DNA of 64,000 nt from Distichodus sexfasciatus (taxonomy: Eukaryota > Chordata > Actinopteri > Characiformes > Distichodontidae), in the NCBI GenBank assembly GCA_032718565.1, contig JAVGVS010000280.1, forward strand, positions 116,001 through 180,000, written 5' to 3'. The stretch's first letter is position 1. Each line of letters starts with the position of its first letter. Made by a program: the position numbers and the translations under genes. The notes beneath the pieces were generated by a model. That model had not been told where the DNA came from and did no database searches. It worked only from the letters and a program-made list of their open reading frames with translations. Below are positions 37,801-47,400 of the stretch, one piece after another.

Positions 37801-40800
37801 TATCAGCCAATAACATCGGCACACCAATATACAGTAACGGTCAGTCTCCACGAGCAAACATCACATGTTTACTGTGTTTAACAGAAATGGGGCACAAATT
37901 TTCAGACTGGACATGACCAAATACAAGAATATGAATATGTTGAAAATGTAAATCTGGCAGCTGTGTGTGTGTGTGTGTGTATGTGTGCATGTGAGCGTAT
38001 CTTCAACGTGACCTCATATAACTATCATGGTCAAAATAAAACAGTTTTTCCATCTGAGGGAGAACCAGGCCCGGCTATTTTGAGATCCCTTATTTTTCCT
38101 GTGGATCACCGCTGCCTGGGACATGCCCAAATAAGGTTTAGGGTGAAATAAAGGTTTCTCTCTGCTGCTGTCTCAAGTGTTCTTTGGCAAACTCGAAGGT
38201 CACCTACAGACTTAGTGCTCCTCAATACAATCGATCAAAACTGGTCAGCCCTAATGGTAATGTTTGCAAACACACGCAACACAAGACCTGAAACTGAAAC
38301 TGTGAAACTGTGTCTTACGTGTCCAGTGCACGGTTAAAAAATTCACACAGAAAAGAAATTTAGAAGTCACTAATCAAACATGGACTGAATTGAAGAACAA
38401 ATATTAAATATATCCTTTCAAATATTTAATTTAAAAAGTATTTCCCTACATTATTAGATGTAAAAAGAGTTCAATGCACCTCATTTATCAACTGTTTTTA
38501 ATGAATTTGTTGCTAATCCCTCATTTTAGCTTAATGTTGCTGAGTGGATCTTAGCAAGCAGCCCCAGCAATAACTTGGGACTCGAACGCGTCTTTTGGAC
38601 AACTTTTATATCTTAACTTCTTTAAAAACAAATAATTAACAATTAATCTTCAACTAATGTTTACTTATGTAGTAAATGTTCCTGCACCCCGGTCGCCCAG
38701 AGAAGGTTGGGGTCCCCTTCCGAGTCTTGGTTCCTCCCAAGGTTTCTTCCTACTAGAGAGAGTTTTTCCTTGCCACTGTCGCCTCAGGCTTGCTTGTTGT
38801 GCCAGTTATATGTAAAGCACTTTGTGTCAATAACTGTTGTTAAGAGCGCTATATAAACGAAATTGAACTGATTTGAAATTGAATCCCCCTTAAGCAGTTT
38901 TCACAAAGATTTTGACAGTCATCAATACGCTCTTATCTTATCTTATTAAGCTTTTATCTAAGGTACGAACAAAATCTATAAACAGTGAAGTAAAAGTTAT
39001 GCTCTTCAGGAACACATTGCTGTAGCACAACACTGTAGAGGAATGTATATATTAATTATTCATGGTTGACTAAACTTCATCTAGAACAAAGATAAGCCTT
39101 TTACATTCTAATGCATTAGACTTCTGTAACTATACCAATATTTTTCAGCCTGTTAGTGGTGAAAGATAAACATAATGTCGAAAGGAATTCCGTACCTCAT
39201 CCTCCCTGGTTTACATTTGATCACTTATTAAATATCCCCTCTCCAAACACATTATGTAAAGAGAAATTGAGGAATGTCTTTTGTCGAGAAAAATGGCAGT
39301 GGTCTGAATTCTTCTGGAGGAAGATAAGAGGTTTTTCCAAACTTCCTTCTCCCCAGGCAGTCTCTCTTAGCCTCGATACAGGCACCATGGGGTCTATCTG
39401 ATTTTTTTTTTAATAGTTCAGAGACAAGACTCTGAAAAGATAAATCACCAGCAGAGAAGACCGACATAACATCATACTTTATTGTTATACCATGATACAA
39501 ACGTGAGGCTTCTGCAGATACTGTCAAATGCTTTAGTAATTTATGAGAGTTTAAAGCAATCGGTGGTAGAATGACGCAAGTTGTTGAAGTCATGTGAGCA
39601 TTTACGGTTTACCCTTAACACGTCATGATACAAATAACTAAAGCTGGATGTAAGGTTAGAAAAGGTTAGAAAGGTTCTTGCACACTCTAGGTGTGGCTCT
39701 GTAACAAATGTTCAAAGGTGTGGTGGATGTAGTAGTAATGTGTTCATTTGTTGTAGGGAACCTACAGTCATAACTATCAATTCTATACGATGTAGAGTTC
39801 TGTAAAATTAACACCTGAACCTTATTTACTTGCATTTATTTAAAAAAAAAAAAAGCAAGGGCAAAATGTGAAATGCTATATTTGTCAGAAACAAAAGTGT
39901 TAAGATAAAACAAGAATGCTTCACTAAACTAGTTGATGATATTGATGTAAATATAATTTCAAATTTTTCCTTTTTGTCTTTTTTAACTTTCATTTTTTAG
40001 CTTTTTGTCTATTTGACTCAGTTACACATTAAGTAATGAACATTAAGTGATTGATGTTTATATTGTTCCAGTCATGCCTGCTAATGTAATACGCAATACT
40101 GCATGCATTACTGTCACTACTCTTCCTTAGGTGACAAATACCTGTCTAGATACATGATAACAAATCCACAGAAATAGTGAATCTGAATCACTAAAAACAC
40201 AGCAAACATCAACCCCACTGACTAGTGACTGATGCAACTATGCGATCTCATACTGCCATGTTAAAGATTAAATCTCATTGTTGACTAAGCATTTACACTG
40301 ACCAACAATGTACTTTAGAACCTCTAATGTACCAATATGTGATGAAAAATCGTATTAAATTACAAATTGTTTCCAGTCCATTTTACCATTTGAACAGGTC
40401 TGAAACAAATCGTCTGAATGCAAGCACAACCAAAAGGCAGTCACAAGCATTCAATCATTCCGTACTGCACAAATATTCAAATACAAAATCAATGTCAGCT
40501 ATAATCAGATTGATTAGATAATTATTATAGTTCAAAATCGCGCTCTTTCGTGACGTTGTACAGCCTGAAAAACAGCTAATTGTATTGTTGTTGATTGGCT
40601 TCGATCGACAAATAATCCAATTATTAGATGAACAAAATATCCCAAACAAATCAGATAGAAAAGAAAAACTGACAGCCGGAACTTCCTAAGTTTTCTTCAT
40701 TTAAAACTATGTTCGGTTGTTATTTGAAGAATGACAACCATATTTATTCTACGGCTTTGTTCGCAATGATCCTGTTTATAAATAGCAGAAAAAATCGAAT

Positions 40801-41090
40801 TATTACAGATGAAAATGGAAAGCAAAGGTGTGCCCTAATACAAAATTTGTCGTTGCGCCGACATTTAGAAAATCGGGCGCTTCTCTCCTCCTTTCCGCAA
40901 AACAGGCCTCTCACAAAACATACACACTCAAAAAACACTAACACAGTAATCCACACTGTACATGTGCGTCAAAAACACCTGCGTGTTAAACTAATTAGGG
41001 AATTTATGTAGATATTTAAGAAGAATTAAGAAACTCACCCTCTAAGAGCCTGGAGATGAGCGAATCGACGTCCAATTCCCCCTCCGCCAT
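20563..41090 (-). CDS. ppp1cb: Protein phosphatase 1 catalytic subunit beta (complete, 8 coding exons)
   Basis: Metal-dependent Ser/Thr phosphatase; the beta isoform pairs with regulatory subunits such as MYPT1 to dephosphorylate myosin light chain. Coding exons in transcript order are 41090-41039, 25432-25301, 23548-23318, 22491-22387, 22278-22207, 21515-21364, 21192-21058 and 20667-20563. They total 984 nt and give 327 aa plus stop, the exact length of human PPP1CB; every junction is GT-AG and in phase. The phosphoesterase signatures are intact: D63-x-H65 in DIHG, D91 and R95 in GDYVDRG, N123 and H124 in RGNHE, H172, H247, and Y271 in SAPNYCG. Beta rather than alpha or gamma is indicated by the MAEGEL start, [26 protein letters not shown], and the [12 protein letters not shown] tail with T316 in TPPR. 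The start ATG has G at -3 and +4. It is divergent from rela. It could be a teleost paralog (ppp1cb-like) rather than the single-copy ortholog; one window cannot decide. Confidence 0.97.
21058..21192 (-). CDS. ppp1cb: ppp1cb coding exon 7
   Basis: Residues 249-293, [10 protein letters not shown] to LMCSFQ. It holds the beta12-beta13 loop [12 protein letters not shown]271 and C272 lie where toxin inhibitors bind in PP1 structures. Confidence 0.97.
21364..21515 (-). CDS. ppp1cb: ppp1cb coding exon 6
   Basis: Residues 198-248: [24 protein letters not shown] and RAHQ, including metal ligand H247. The donor is CAG|GTGGGC. Confidence 0.97.
22207..22278 (-). CDS. ppp1cb: ppp1cb coding exon 5
   Basis: Short exon of 72 nt for residues 174-198 ([10 protein letters not shown] to PTDVPDT). 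Both ends split glycine codons. Confidence 0.96.
22387..22491 (-). CDS. ppp1cb: ppp1cb coding exon 4
   Basis: Encodes residues 139-174, [10 protein letters not shown] through IFCCHG, and holds metal ligand H172. The acceptor is CTCAG and the donor G|GTGGGT. Confidence 0.97.
22940..23300 (+). mobile_element. LINE/SINE 3' tail in ppp1cb intron 3
   Basis: Ends gatgacaatcaagtaagctt, a decayed form of the fish retroposon terminus gacaataaagttgaat. Upstream text (ttattatgtagctgtgccac...) is typical low-complexity LINE 3' UTR. Lies within 20 nt of exon 3. Confidence 0.45.
23318..23548 (-). CDS. ppp1cb: ppp1cb coding exon 3
   Basis: Largest exon, residues 62-139. It carries three metal and phosphate ligand motifs: DIHGQY, GDYVDRG and RGNHE. 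The donor is T|GTATGT, splitting C139. Confidence 0.98.
24640..24795. repeat. GA-rich microsatellite cluster, ppp1cb intron 2
   Basis: Alternating gagaga and gggaaa runs ending in an approximately 28-nt pure GA tract (24764-24791). Confidence 0.85.
25301..25432 (-). CDS. ppp1cb: ppp1cb coding exon 2
   Basis: Encodes residues 18-62 from [10 protein letters not shown] to LKIC, the N-terminal helices of the phosphatase domain. The acceptor CAG is preceded by an unusually long CT-rich tract. The donor is G|GTCAGT. Confidence 0.97.
25433..25499. repeat. GA/GAAA purine tract abutting ppp1cb exon 2
   Basis: About 60 nt of almost pure purine on the plus strand, read by the ppp1cb transcript as its exon 2 polypyrimidine tract. 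Confidence 0.9.
26540..26800. other. GC-rich block in ppp1cb intron 1, possible conserved noncoding element
   Basis: Contains ggccggccggctgctgcggc, acgccgcgctctacggctaa and gatgacgcaaggtcaacggc, unlike the AT-rich surroundings. No coding frame. Confidence 0.3.
26835..26890 (+). mobile_element. LINE/SINE 3' tail fragment
   Basis: ttgttgcactatttgctgta followed by atgacaataaactttcatat, the typical fish retroposon end. Confidence 0.55.
27063..27964. mobile_element. Complete nonautonomous hAT-type element with 8-bp target duplication
   Basis: 902 bp bounded by CAGGGGTGGAA and, inverted, CAGAGGTGGAA. Subterminal regions on both sides carry mirrored gtacttgtact / ttgagtacaa motifs. Perfect 8-bp direct repeats CAAATCAC flank it at 27055-27062 and 27965-27972, the hAT signature. 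No transposase frame inside. Inserted in ppp1cb intron 1. Confidence 0.88.
28930..29354 (+). mobile_element. hAT-like nonautonomous repeat, family D copy 2 (near full length)
   Basis: Starts cgggtgtatgcaaaaaaaat and ends ttttttgaaccgtgcaccct, which are imperfect inverted ends. Inner tctgccacagtcaaatggga matches copy 1. The target duplication is not clear. Confidence 0.6.
29405..29446. repeat. (GT)n microsatellite
   Basis: About 42 nt of GT in ppp1cb intron 1; an AC run at 29726-29752 follows 280 nt later. Confidence 0.9.
30572..30602. repeat. (GA)n microsatellite
   Basis: Pure GA run of about 30 nt within ppp1cb intron 1. Confidence 0.9.
31640..32400 (+). repeat. Dispersed repeat present as two tandem units of about 460 bp
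   Basis: The block ctgagtagagggtggggtcc at 31821 recurs as ctgagtagtgggtggggtac at 32281, offset exactly 460. Both are followed by acctacctgccaaatttcaaagctgtag and preceded by attaggcaaaa and caaaatagctta. Family not identified. Confidence 0.8.
32445..32512 (+). mobile_element. hAT-like family D end fragment
   Basis: gaatcaaatcgtgagaccag followed by gttcacaccactagta parallels the 3' end of the copy at 29354. Confidence 0.45.
34289..34329. repeat. (GT)n microsatellite
   Basis: GT run with one C interruption in ppp1cb intron 1. Confidence 0.9.
34789..34884. repeat. Compound (TG)n-(GA)n microsatellite
   Basis: TG run at 34789-34824 passes without a break into a GA-rich run at 34825-34884. Confidence 0.9.
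36238..36300 (+). mobile_element. Dispersed repeat end (TTTGTCACAT family)
   Basis: gctcaagattatttatttgt followed by cacatacatagttacaac matches the 7.33-7.44 kb element end. Confidence 0.5.
36680..36800. other. Possible conserved noncoding element, ppp1cb intron 1
   Basis: Complex, non-repetitive block with ggccattaccactgctgcct and atgcctttcagtggcttcat. No coding frame. Confidence 0.25.
37000..38660. other. No gene; ppp1cb intron 1
   Basis: Unique AT-rich intron sequence with a short TG microsatellite at about 37961-37982. Confidence 0.5.
38685..38875 (+). mobile_element. Common fish dispersed repeat
   Basis: ttcctcccaaggtttcttcc, gagtttttccttgccactgt and gagcgctatataaacgaaat are hallmark phrases of a repeat seen throughout teleost genomes (from memory). 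Likely a retroposon 3' part; class uncertain. Confidence 0.6.
38876..41030. other. No gene; 5' part of ppp1cb intron 1
   Basis: AT-rich unique sequence. No additional exon, repeat or RNA gene recognised. Confidence 0.45.
41039..41090 (-). CDS. ppp1cb: ppp1cb coding exon 1
   Basis: Encodes residues 1-17 ([17 protein letters not shown]) plus the first base of V18. The donor is G|GTGAGT. The next exon lies 15.6 kb away. Confidence 0.95.
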
Positions 41091-41250
41091 ATCTGAAGTG
41101 TTTTGTTCTATGGGGCAGAGGTGACTCGTTCGTGAAGGAGTCAGTTCATACAGATGAATCATTTGAGCGAATCATGAGAGTCGACACGTAAGAGTGAAGT
41201 CATTTATCTATTTTCGGCTCTATAAAGAACCTTACATGGGATGGAAAATA
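41091..41250 (-). promoter_or_regulatory. ppp1cb 5' UTR / promoter-proximal region
   Basis: Immediately upstream of the start codon. Contains gactcgttcgtgaaggagtc and gagcgaatcatgagagtcga, palindromic GAATC/GACTC motifs typical of fish dispersed repeats. No TATA box recognised. Confidence 0.35.
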
Positions 41251-41765
41251 AATGTTTGGTTTGGGCCACCAAGACTGAGGATCCTAGGATCTATATAACG
41301 TGAAGTTTCTACATCAGTTAAAGGTAGGAACCGAATGTCCCACGACATATCAATTTCCAAAAGATCCCTTAATTAAAAAAAAAAAGTTACTACCCAGATG
41401 CCCAAACTTTGAAGAACTGTGAAACAAATGATCAAAAATTGATGCGTTTTCATGTAACATTTTGAGAAAAATAATAATGTGGTGGGAAAGGGCTTTGTTG
41501 AAACTAATTAGTCAGTTCCTATCATTTCCACAATCTGACCAAACTGAAATATAAAATATTTCACACCTTTTCAAACATTAAACGATGGAAGTACGAAAGT
41601 TGTTTCTAAGCTGTAGCCTGAACTGTTCCAATCTTGTATTAGGCTCTACCATCTGCCAAAACGATGGAAAAGTTGGCATGTTGCATTTTTTAAAAATTAA
41701 TCAGTGCGAACACACGCAGCTGTTGTGCTTAGGACACTCAAACAGATAGCACCGTCCTTGAATAG

Positions 41766-41895
41766 CGGTGGTAGTCTTGTGGTTAGGATGCTTGACTTTA
41801 GCCCAAAAGGCCGTGGGTTCGAATCCTAACTCCATCACTACCATCACTGGGTCTTGTAATTAAGTAATGACAGTCGCTTTGGGTGCGCGGCTCAA
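41766..41895 (+). mobile_element. tRNA-derived SINE, family B copy 2
   Basis: Head ggtggtagtcttgtggttag with a perfect RNA polymerase III B box ggttcgaatcc at 41816-41826, then tcactgggtcttgtaattaa. Lies between the divergent ppp1cb and rela genes. Confidence 0.7.
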
Positions 41896-44099
41896 CTAAA
41901 TGTTGTAAACACAGTCGTGTAATTCTAGTAATATTAAAATTAGGAACTTTATTGTGGCGGCGGAGTGTCGTCCAATTCAGAAGAATCGGATCATGCTTGT
42001 GAGTCGGTTCAGTAAATAGCCGGGAAAAATGTCCGTTGTTCGAATGAATGCGGTTCTTTCGCAGCGCTGCTCTGCCGGGGCGTGCCAGCAAGCTGCGGAA
42101 TGTGCGACCCCGGGTCCTGGTGCCTGACCACACATTGTTCACGTTCAACAGGTTACCAACAGTTTACTGTAAATCAGTCTTTATTGTTTTTATAAACAGT
42201 AATTACGGGCATGTTTTAACAACGTTTTAACAACTCTGGGTGCATATCATCTTATGTAGGGGGCAATGGCTTGTAAACTGAATTATATATATATATATGT
42301 ATAGATATAAAGAAACGAAAAGAAAAGAAAAATGTGCGCAGCATTGTGAAATCTAAATCAGATGGCGCTATCTGGTGGCCAGAGATGGAAATGAAATGTC
42401 ATATTTTATAGAAAAGCAACTGCAATTATAAACGTTGATGCATCGGAGTTAATTGATACTACCGCAATGTATACAACAATATAAATTATTTACTTGTAAA
42501 TGTAATTCGTAATGTTACATCCTTCACCCTCCTTTCACTTTAACAAAAGTGACGTCATGACGTGCGCCAGTCAATCCCCATAAAGAAAGTTCAAAAAAAT
42601 GAAAATACGTGAACAAAATAAGAAGAAATTTAATTAGAGTATGGTAAAATCGTAAAATGGTAAATGTGGAGAGCAACATGCTGTTAGTAAAACTCTAATG
42701 TTCGTCCGTCTGTCTGCTGTTTGTAAATTTCCGCCGAGAAAGTTTTGTATTTAATTGACCGAGTCCTGTCGTTCGCCACCGGAGGGCGTTATTGACCAAT
42801 CAGATGTTTTACATCACAGTTACTCATTATTACCATTGCTATTATTTTGACAGGTTTATCATACTGTCTAGATTAAGTGCAATAAGTAAAAGAAAAAAAA
42901 GAAAAAAAGATTTCATATAATCTCTCTATTGAATTCTTTATGGGGGTTTTTTCTTTTACGTTTTGTACCATTATAATGTTCATTAGTGTCATTGTTGATA
43001 AAGTAATAATAAATAGTGATGCCCGTAGAACTGACCGCAAAAAGAATACATTATTGCCTACTGCACATGTTACTTACGTATATAAGGTAGGATTGTTTAT
43101 ATGACCTCAAATGACAATGACAATTAATTTAACATTTTGCCTTGATTATATTTATTTATTGTTTGTTTTTTCACTGACAAGGTTTGTACTGTAAATATGC
43201 TCAACTATTAATGCTGTGGGTTTTTTTTTTTCAAATGAAAGATTGCATATCTTATTCTTGTAAATAGTTTTTTTTTTTTTGTAAATCTTTGTATAAACTG
43301 AATTTTACACAATAATTAAAAACTGGTGATTAGAGGTTCTGAATGTCAGTATCGAGTTATAAACATAAACAGAAACAAACATTTTATACGTTACAAAAAC
43401 AGATTTGCTTTCGCTGATTTCAGTGATGCGCGGGGATGCAATGCATTCTACGGCAGACCTGCCCTTTTTTGTCATAACACCGGATCTGTTCACTGAGTCG
43501 TTTATTAATCTTTTGGTTTCCAGAGAGTACTTTGAACAGTTCACTTTACCACAGGCGTGAGAAAAACTGGGCTTCAGCGGGTCATTATCTAGCTTTTCTT
43601 TTACCTGTCCACTGGAACTATAGCAGAATTAAATAACAGAATTTGCAATGGTTTTTGAAACTCTTGTCTGGACATTGACCTCATGAAACTGGACATGCCT
43701 CTTCTGCTTTGTTATTACTGAAAAAAGCCAATTACTTTATGGTAGATAATTATGAAACTGTAATGGGTCAGTTACAATTCTTTGGTCTTTTTATTGCTGA
43801 ATTAAAATAATACTTATGTTAGAAGAGCTCAATTTTCCAAGGTTTTAATACAGTGGGGTGCGGCATTGAGTATGAAGTCAGTTCGTTCATACTGTTCACT
43901 TTAGGTTGAGACAAAAAATGGATTCATGTGATTAAATGAACAGGTAAAAGAAAAAAAAACAACAGTAGAATTTATTTTGAGGATGGTGGTGGCGATATAT
44001 GGTTGTTGTTTTTGGGGGTTTTTTTGAGTTTTTTTGAGCCTGGCTCTATCCTACCTCCAATACATCAAATACTCCACGACACGATTCATTGAAAAGATC
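41896..44099. other. Intergenic between ppp1cb and rela
   Basis: AT-rich with short poly-T/poly-A runs. Contains ggttcaacgaaccgactt near 44100 and gaatcggatcatgcttgtga near 41984, reminiscent of dispersed repeats. No gene. Confidence 0.45.
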
Positions 44100-44430
44100 C
44101 GGTTCAACGAACCGACTTGTTAGTGGCCGACTTGTGTTGCGCGTCATTTGGGTATTTCCGCACTCAGAGGGCTGGCCAGACGAGAAAGTTACTGGCGTAT
44201 CTGCGGGGGCGGTCAGGAAAGAAAGCAAAAAAACCTGCGCAAATATCTGCTAAAACGCACAGCAAAACGTGTTTATTTCCCACGGGCTAAACACTTGGCG
44301 CGAGCGAGAGTCGGACCAGAAATGGACGGTAAGTTATCCCGCAGTGTCCGGAAGTTCGGGCCTACCGACATTTGCGCTCCGTTTCGGAACGAGTGACTTG
44401 TTTTTGTCCGCGGGGAAGCCCCAAGCCTCA
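44100..44430 (+). promoter_or_regulatory. rela core promoter / CpG-rich first-exon region
   Basis: CpG-dense stretch around the start codon. It has a GC box GGGGGCGG at 44205-44212 and, just inside intron 1, a decamer GGGAAGCCCC at 44413-44422 that fits GGGRNNYYCC. No clear TATA box was seen. The transcription start cannot be fixed from sequence. Confidence 0.5.
44322..44328 (+). CDS. rela: rela coding exon 1 (7 nt)
   Basis: Only ATG GAC G is coding before the GTAAGT donor, so residues 1-2 and one base of G3. The equivalent vertebrate exon is similarly tiny. Assigned because it alone supplies an in-phase start before exon 2. Confidence 0.8.
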
Positions 44431-47400
44431 GGGCTTCGGTCCTACTGCAACTTCGCCTGCAACCGAAAATACAAGACAGCGTTGCTTCCATGTTCGCGAA
44501 AATATATTTCTAACTAATAATTAACGCAGTAAAAATATTCAGCAGAGTCGAGGCGCGTGGGTGACTTTCCTTGGCGGATTAATTAACGAACCTATTTAAT
44601 TTGCTTCAGTGTGTTGTTTTAAGTCACTGTCTGTGAATTAGTCCAAATTCGGGCGTGATTCATCCGTGTCAAGCCAATGTACTGTTTGGTGACATGTTAA
44701 CTACGATGTTATTAAGTCATGCTCTGAATAGACTATTTTAAGTTCGGGTGTCATTGTAACCCTGAAGAACTGAACTCGATAGGCTTAGGCCATTTAGTAC
44801 AGTGTTGTGCCATGATTTGAGTGGCAAGAAGGTTTTGGAAAGTAGGTTTCAGTGATTTAGTGTTTATGCTATGCGTCCTCCTGGGAGGGGGGGCGTCACT
44901 TTGATGATGTTATTCACACAAGCAGTGATGAAATGGGCGGCGAATTCTCTACTCACGAGAAATGATGTCATTCATTTTTATGCTGCTGTTTGGTACGAAA
45001 TTGGCTCTGAATGGGGATTCCCACATTTGTTTATTTGTGTCAAGAGTTTTAAGGGGGTGTGGGCAGATTTTGCTGTGAATCTTCTTGAGGTGATCATTTC
45101 ACAAAAGCCTTAACTGTTATTTTCTTCTTCTTCTACTGTATCAGTAAGGTAAGGCAGTTTTGAAAAACACGAGACACAAGAGATTTATTGCAAGTGTCAC
45201 CTGTCTGTACCAGCCCTTACAGCCAGTTTCTGAATGAAACACTCCTTAGTATTGGAACTGCTTATGGCACGTCATTTGCTGTTTCAGTACAAAAAGTCTG
45301 TGGTTAAATATTTGCAATATTTAATCTCTGCAATTTCACTCTTAATCTTTGAAGCTTTGGACAGAGCGAACAGTGTAGGGGTGGTGGTCTACAGGCAGGA
45401 CACTTGCCTCTGGACCAAGAGGTTGTGGTTTTGAACATTCAAGCCCTACCATCATTGGGTCCTTGAAAAAACCCTTAATCCCAAGTTGCTTTCAGTGAAT
45501 CTGTCCCTGAAATTAGAAAATGGAAAAGAATCTGGAAACGAGCATGTGATAAATGCTGTAAATATTTACCCATGGAGGCAAGCAAAAGACACTCTAAAAG
45601 ACTAAATTTTGACATATACTGTATTGTTTTAAAGGGTGCCAGAAGTGATGCAATATAAGAACAGTTTTTGGTTCCATAAGGAAGAAAGAACCACAGTTTC
45701 TGGTGTTTAAATTAGTGAATTAATCTATTCAATTAATTATCCACTATGCTGGACTTTTTAGGACTCTTTATATTTAAGAGTCACCTGCTAACACTTCTCA
45801 CTTGCCTTTTTCATTTTGGTGTGCCTGTTAATCTATTCAGCACACAGTAGTCTTGATTTGTTGCTTCTTTGTTACTTGTTTTTCTATGTCACAAATGAAC
45901 GATGCATTTCATTATCTTTTTTACTACTCTAATTCTCACTTTCTCGTTTACTCTTTAAAGGATTATTTGGCTGGGGGCAGCCCACCTTACCTCAAGGTGA
46001 GTATGAACTTGTTTGTTAATATGTGCCATTTTAAGCTTTAAGGTACTTTAAGGCCGCACAATTCTAGCCACAGTATCACAATCTAAATATGGGCAGTTTG
46101 AAGGAAATTCAATATACTGCTCCATCAACATTTTATTTGCCATTATATTTTGGTCTGCATGTAAAATATTTGTATTTATTATCATTTGCAAGTATTATTG
46201 CACTACGGACATTAAAACTAAAACCCAATAGCAAACTAAATCCAAACAATCCAATGAGCAGCATTCCTAGCTCATTAGTTTTTACTCTGTGATAATATGC
46301 TCCTTTTATTTTGTCTTGCATTTATTTGTTTCCTTTTCCTTCCATAAAATTTTAGTTAATCCCTACATAGAGATAATTGAGCAGCCCAAGGCCAGGGGAA
46401 TGCGCTTTCGTTATAAATGTGAGGGAAGATCTGCAGGAAGTATTCCTGGAGAAAAGAGCAACGACTCCACCAAAACACACCCTGCCATCAAGGTACATCT
46501 TTTTCTGCCATCTGTTACATGTTTTACACTGAGACAAAAGGAAAAGCCTCAAAACAAAAATTATTAAATTAATTGCACTATTATTGGCTTTGGAATTACA
46601 GGGCATTTAAATACACACTCATACATGTTAAATCTGTAAAAGGCTATTAAAACATAATCGGAGTAATCATTTATCATGTTAGGAGATAATGTTTCAGATA
46701 AGTCAGGTAGGTTTACTACAGTTATGAAGAAGGTGCAGGTGACACACCATTGAATTTCAGCGGGAAAGTGTCTAGTACCACATACTACACCCACCCATAC
46801 ACACACCTGCTCACACATAAAGGACAGAACACTGTGCCGCATATACAAGACCCACAAATGCACCACATTATTCAGTCTGAGACACACCCTTCCCGTAAGT
46901 TTGATTGTGTTGAGTGGACATTGACACTATCTGGCATTATCTGACACTTTCTTTTTGTTCCTTTGGCACTCACTAGTTCTAATTTCCTTGTGTTTTGCCT
47001 AATTTTGTTAAATTTTACACTGGGAAAAAAGTAAGACAGAAATGGGTTGATAGACTATTTTTTGTTTTGTCATCCTAAATTTTTATGTAAGTGTGCATTT
47101 CATTATTCAGTATAATTACAAGTATATGAACAGGCCACTTGTTATGTATTTTATCATGTCGTGGATGTAACATTTTGTATTGTAAGTATGGAAAGGTTAC
47201 ACATAGGTGCCTCTTTTTGTTTACTTCAAGGCACAGGCATATTTGACTTGGGCTACCAGCCAAACATGCGAGCACATTAGAAGAAAGATGCAGTGGCTTA
47301 TTATTGCAGAGACTCTGGAAGCATCTGTACACTAGGGTGTCTCTCGGATGTTCTCTGAGGAAGTGATTCTGGAGCTCAGAATGATATTTTAAACGGTCTG

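Noticed and set aside
41766..41840. Possible functional tRNA gene
   Set aside because: The B box is perfect but acceptor pairing is not convincing, and related heads recur at 16.2 and 45.4 kb with SINE tails, so it is a SINE head.
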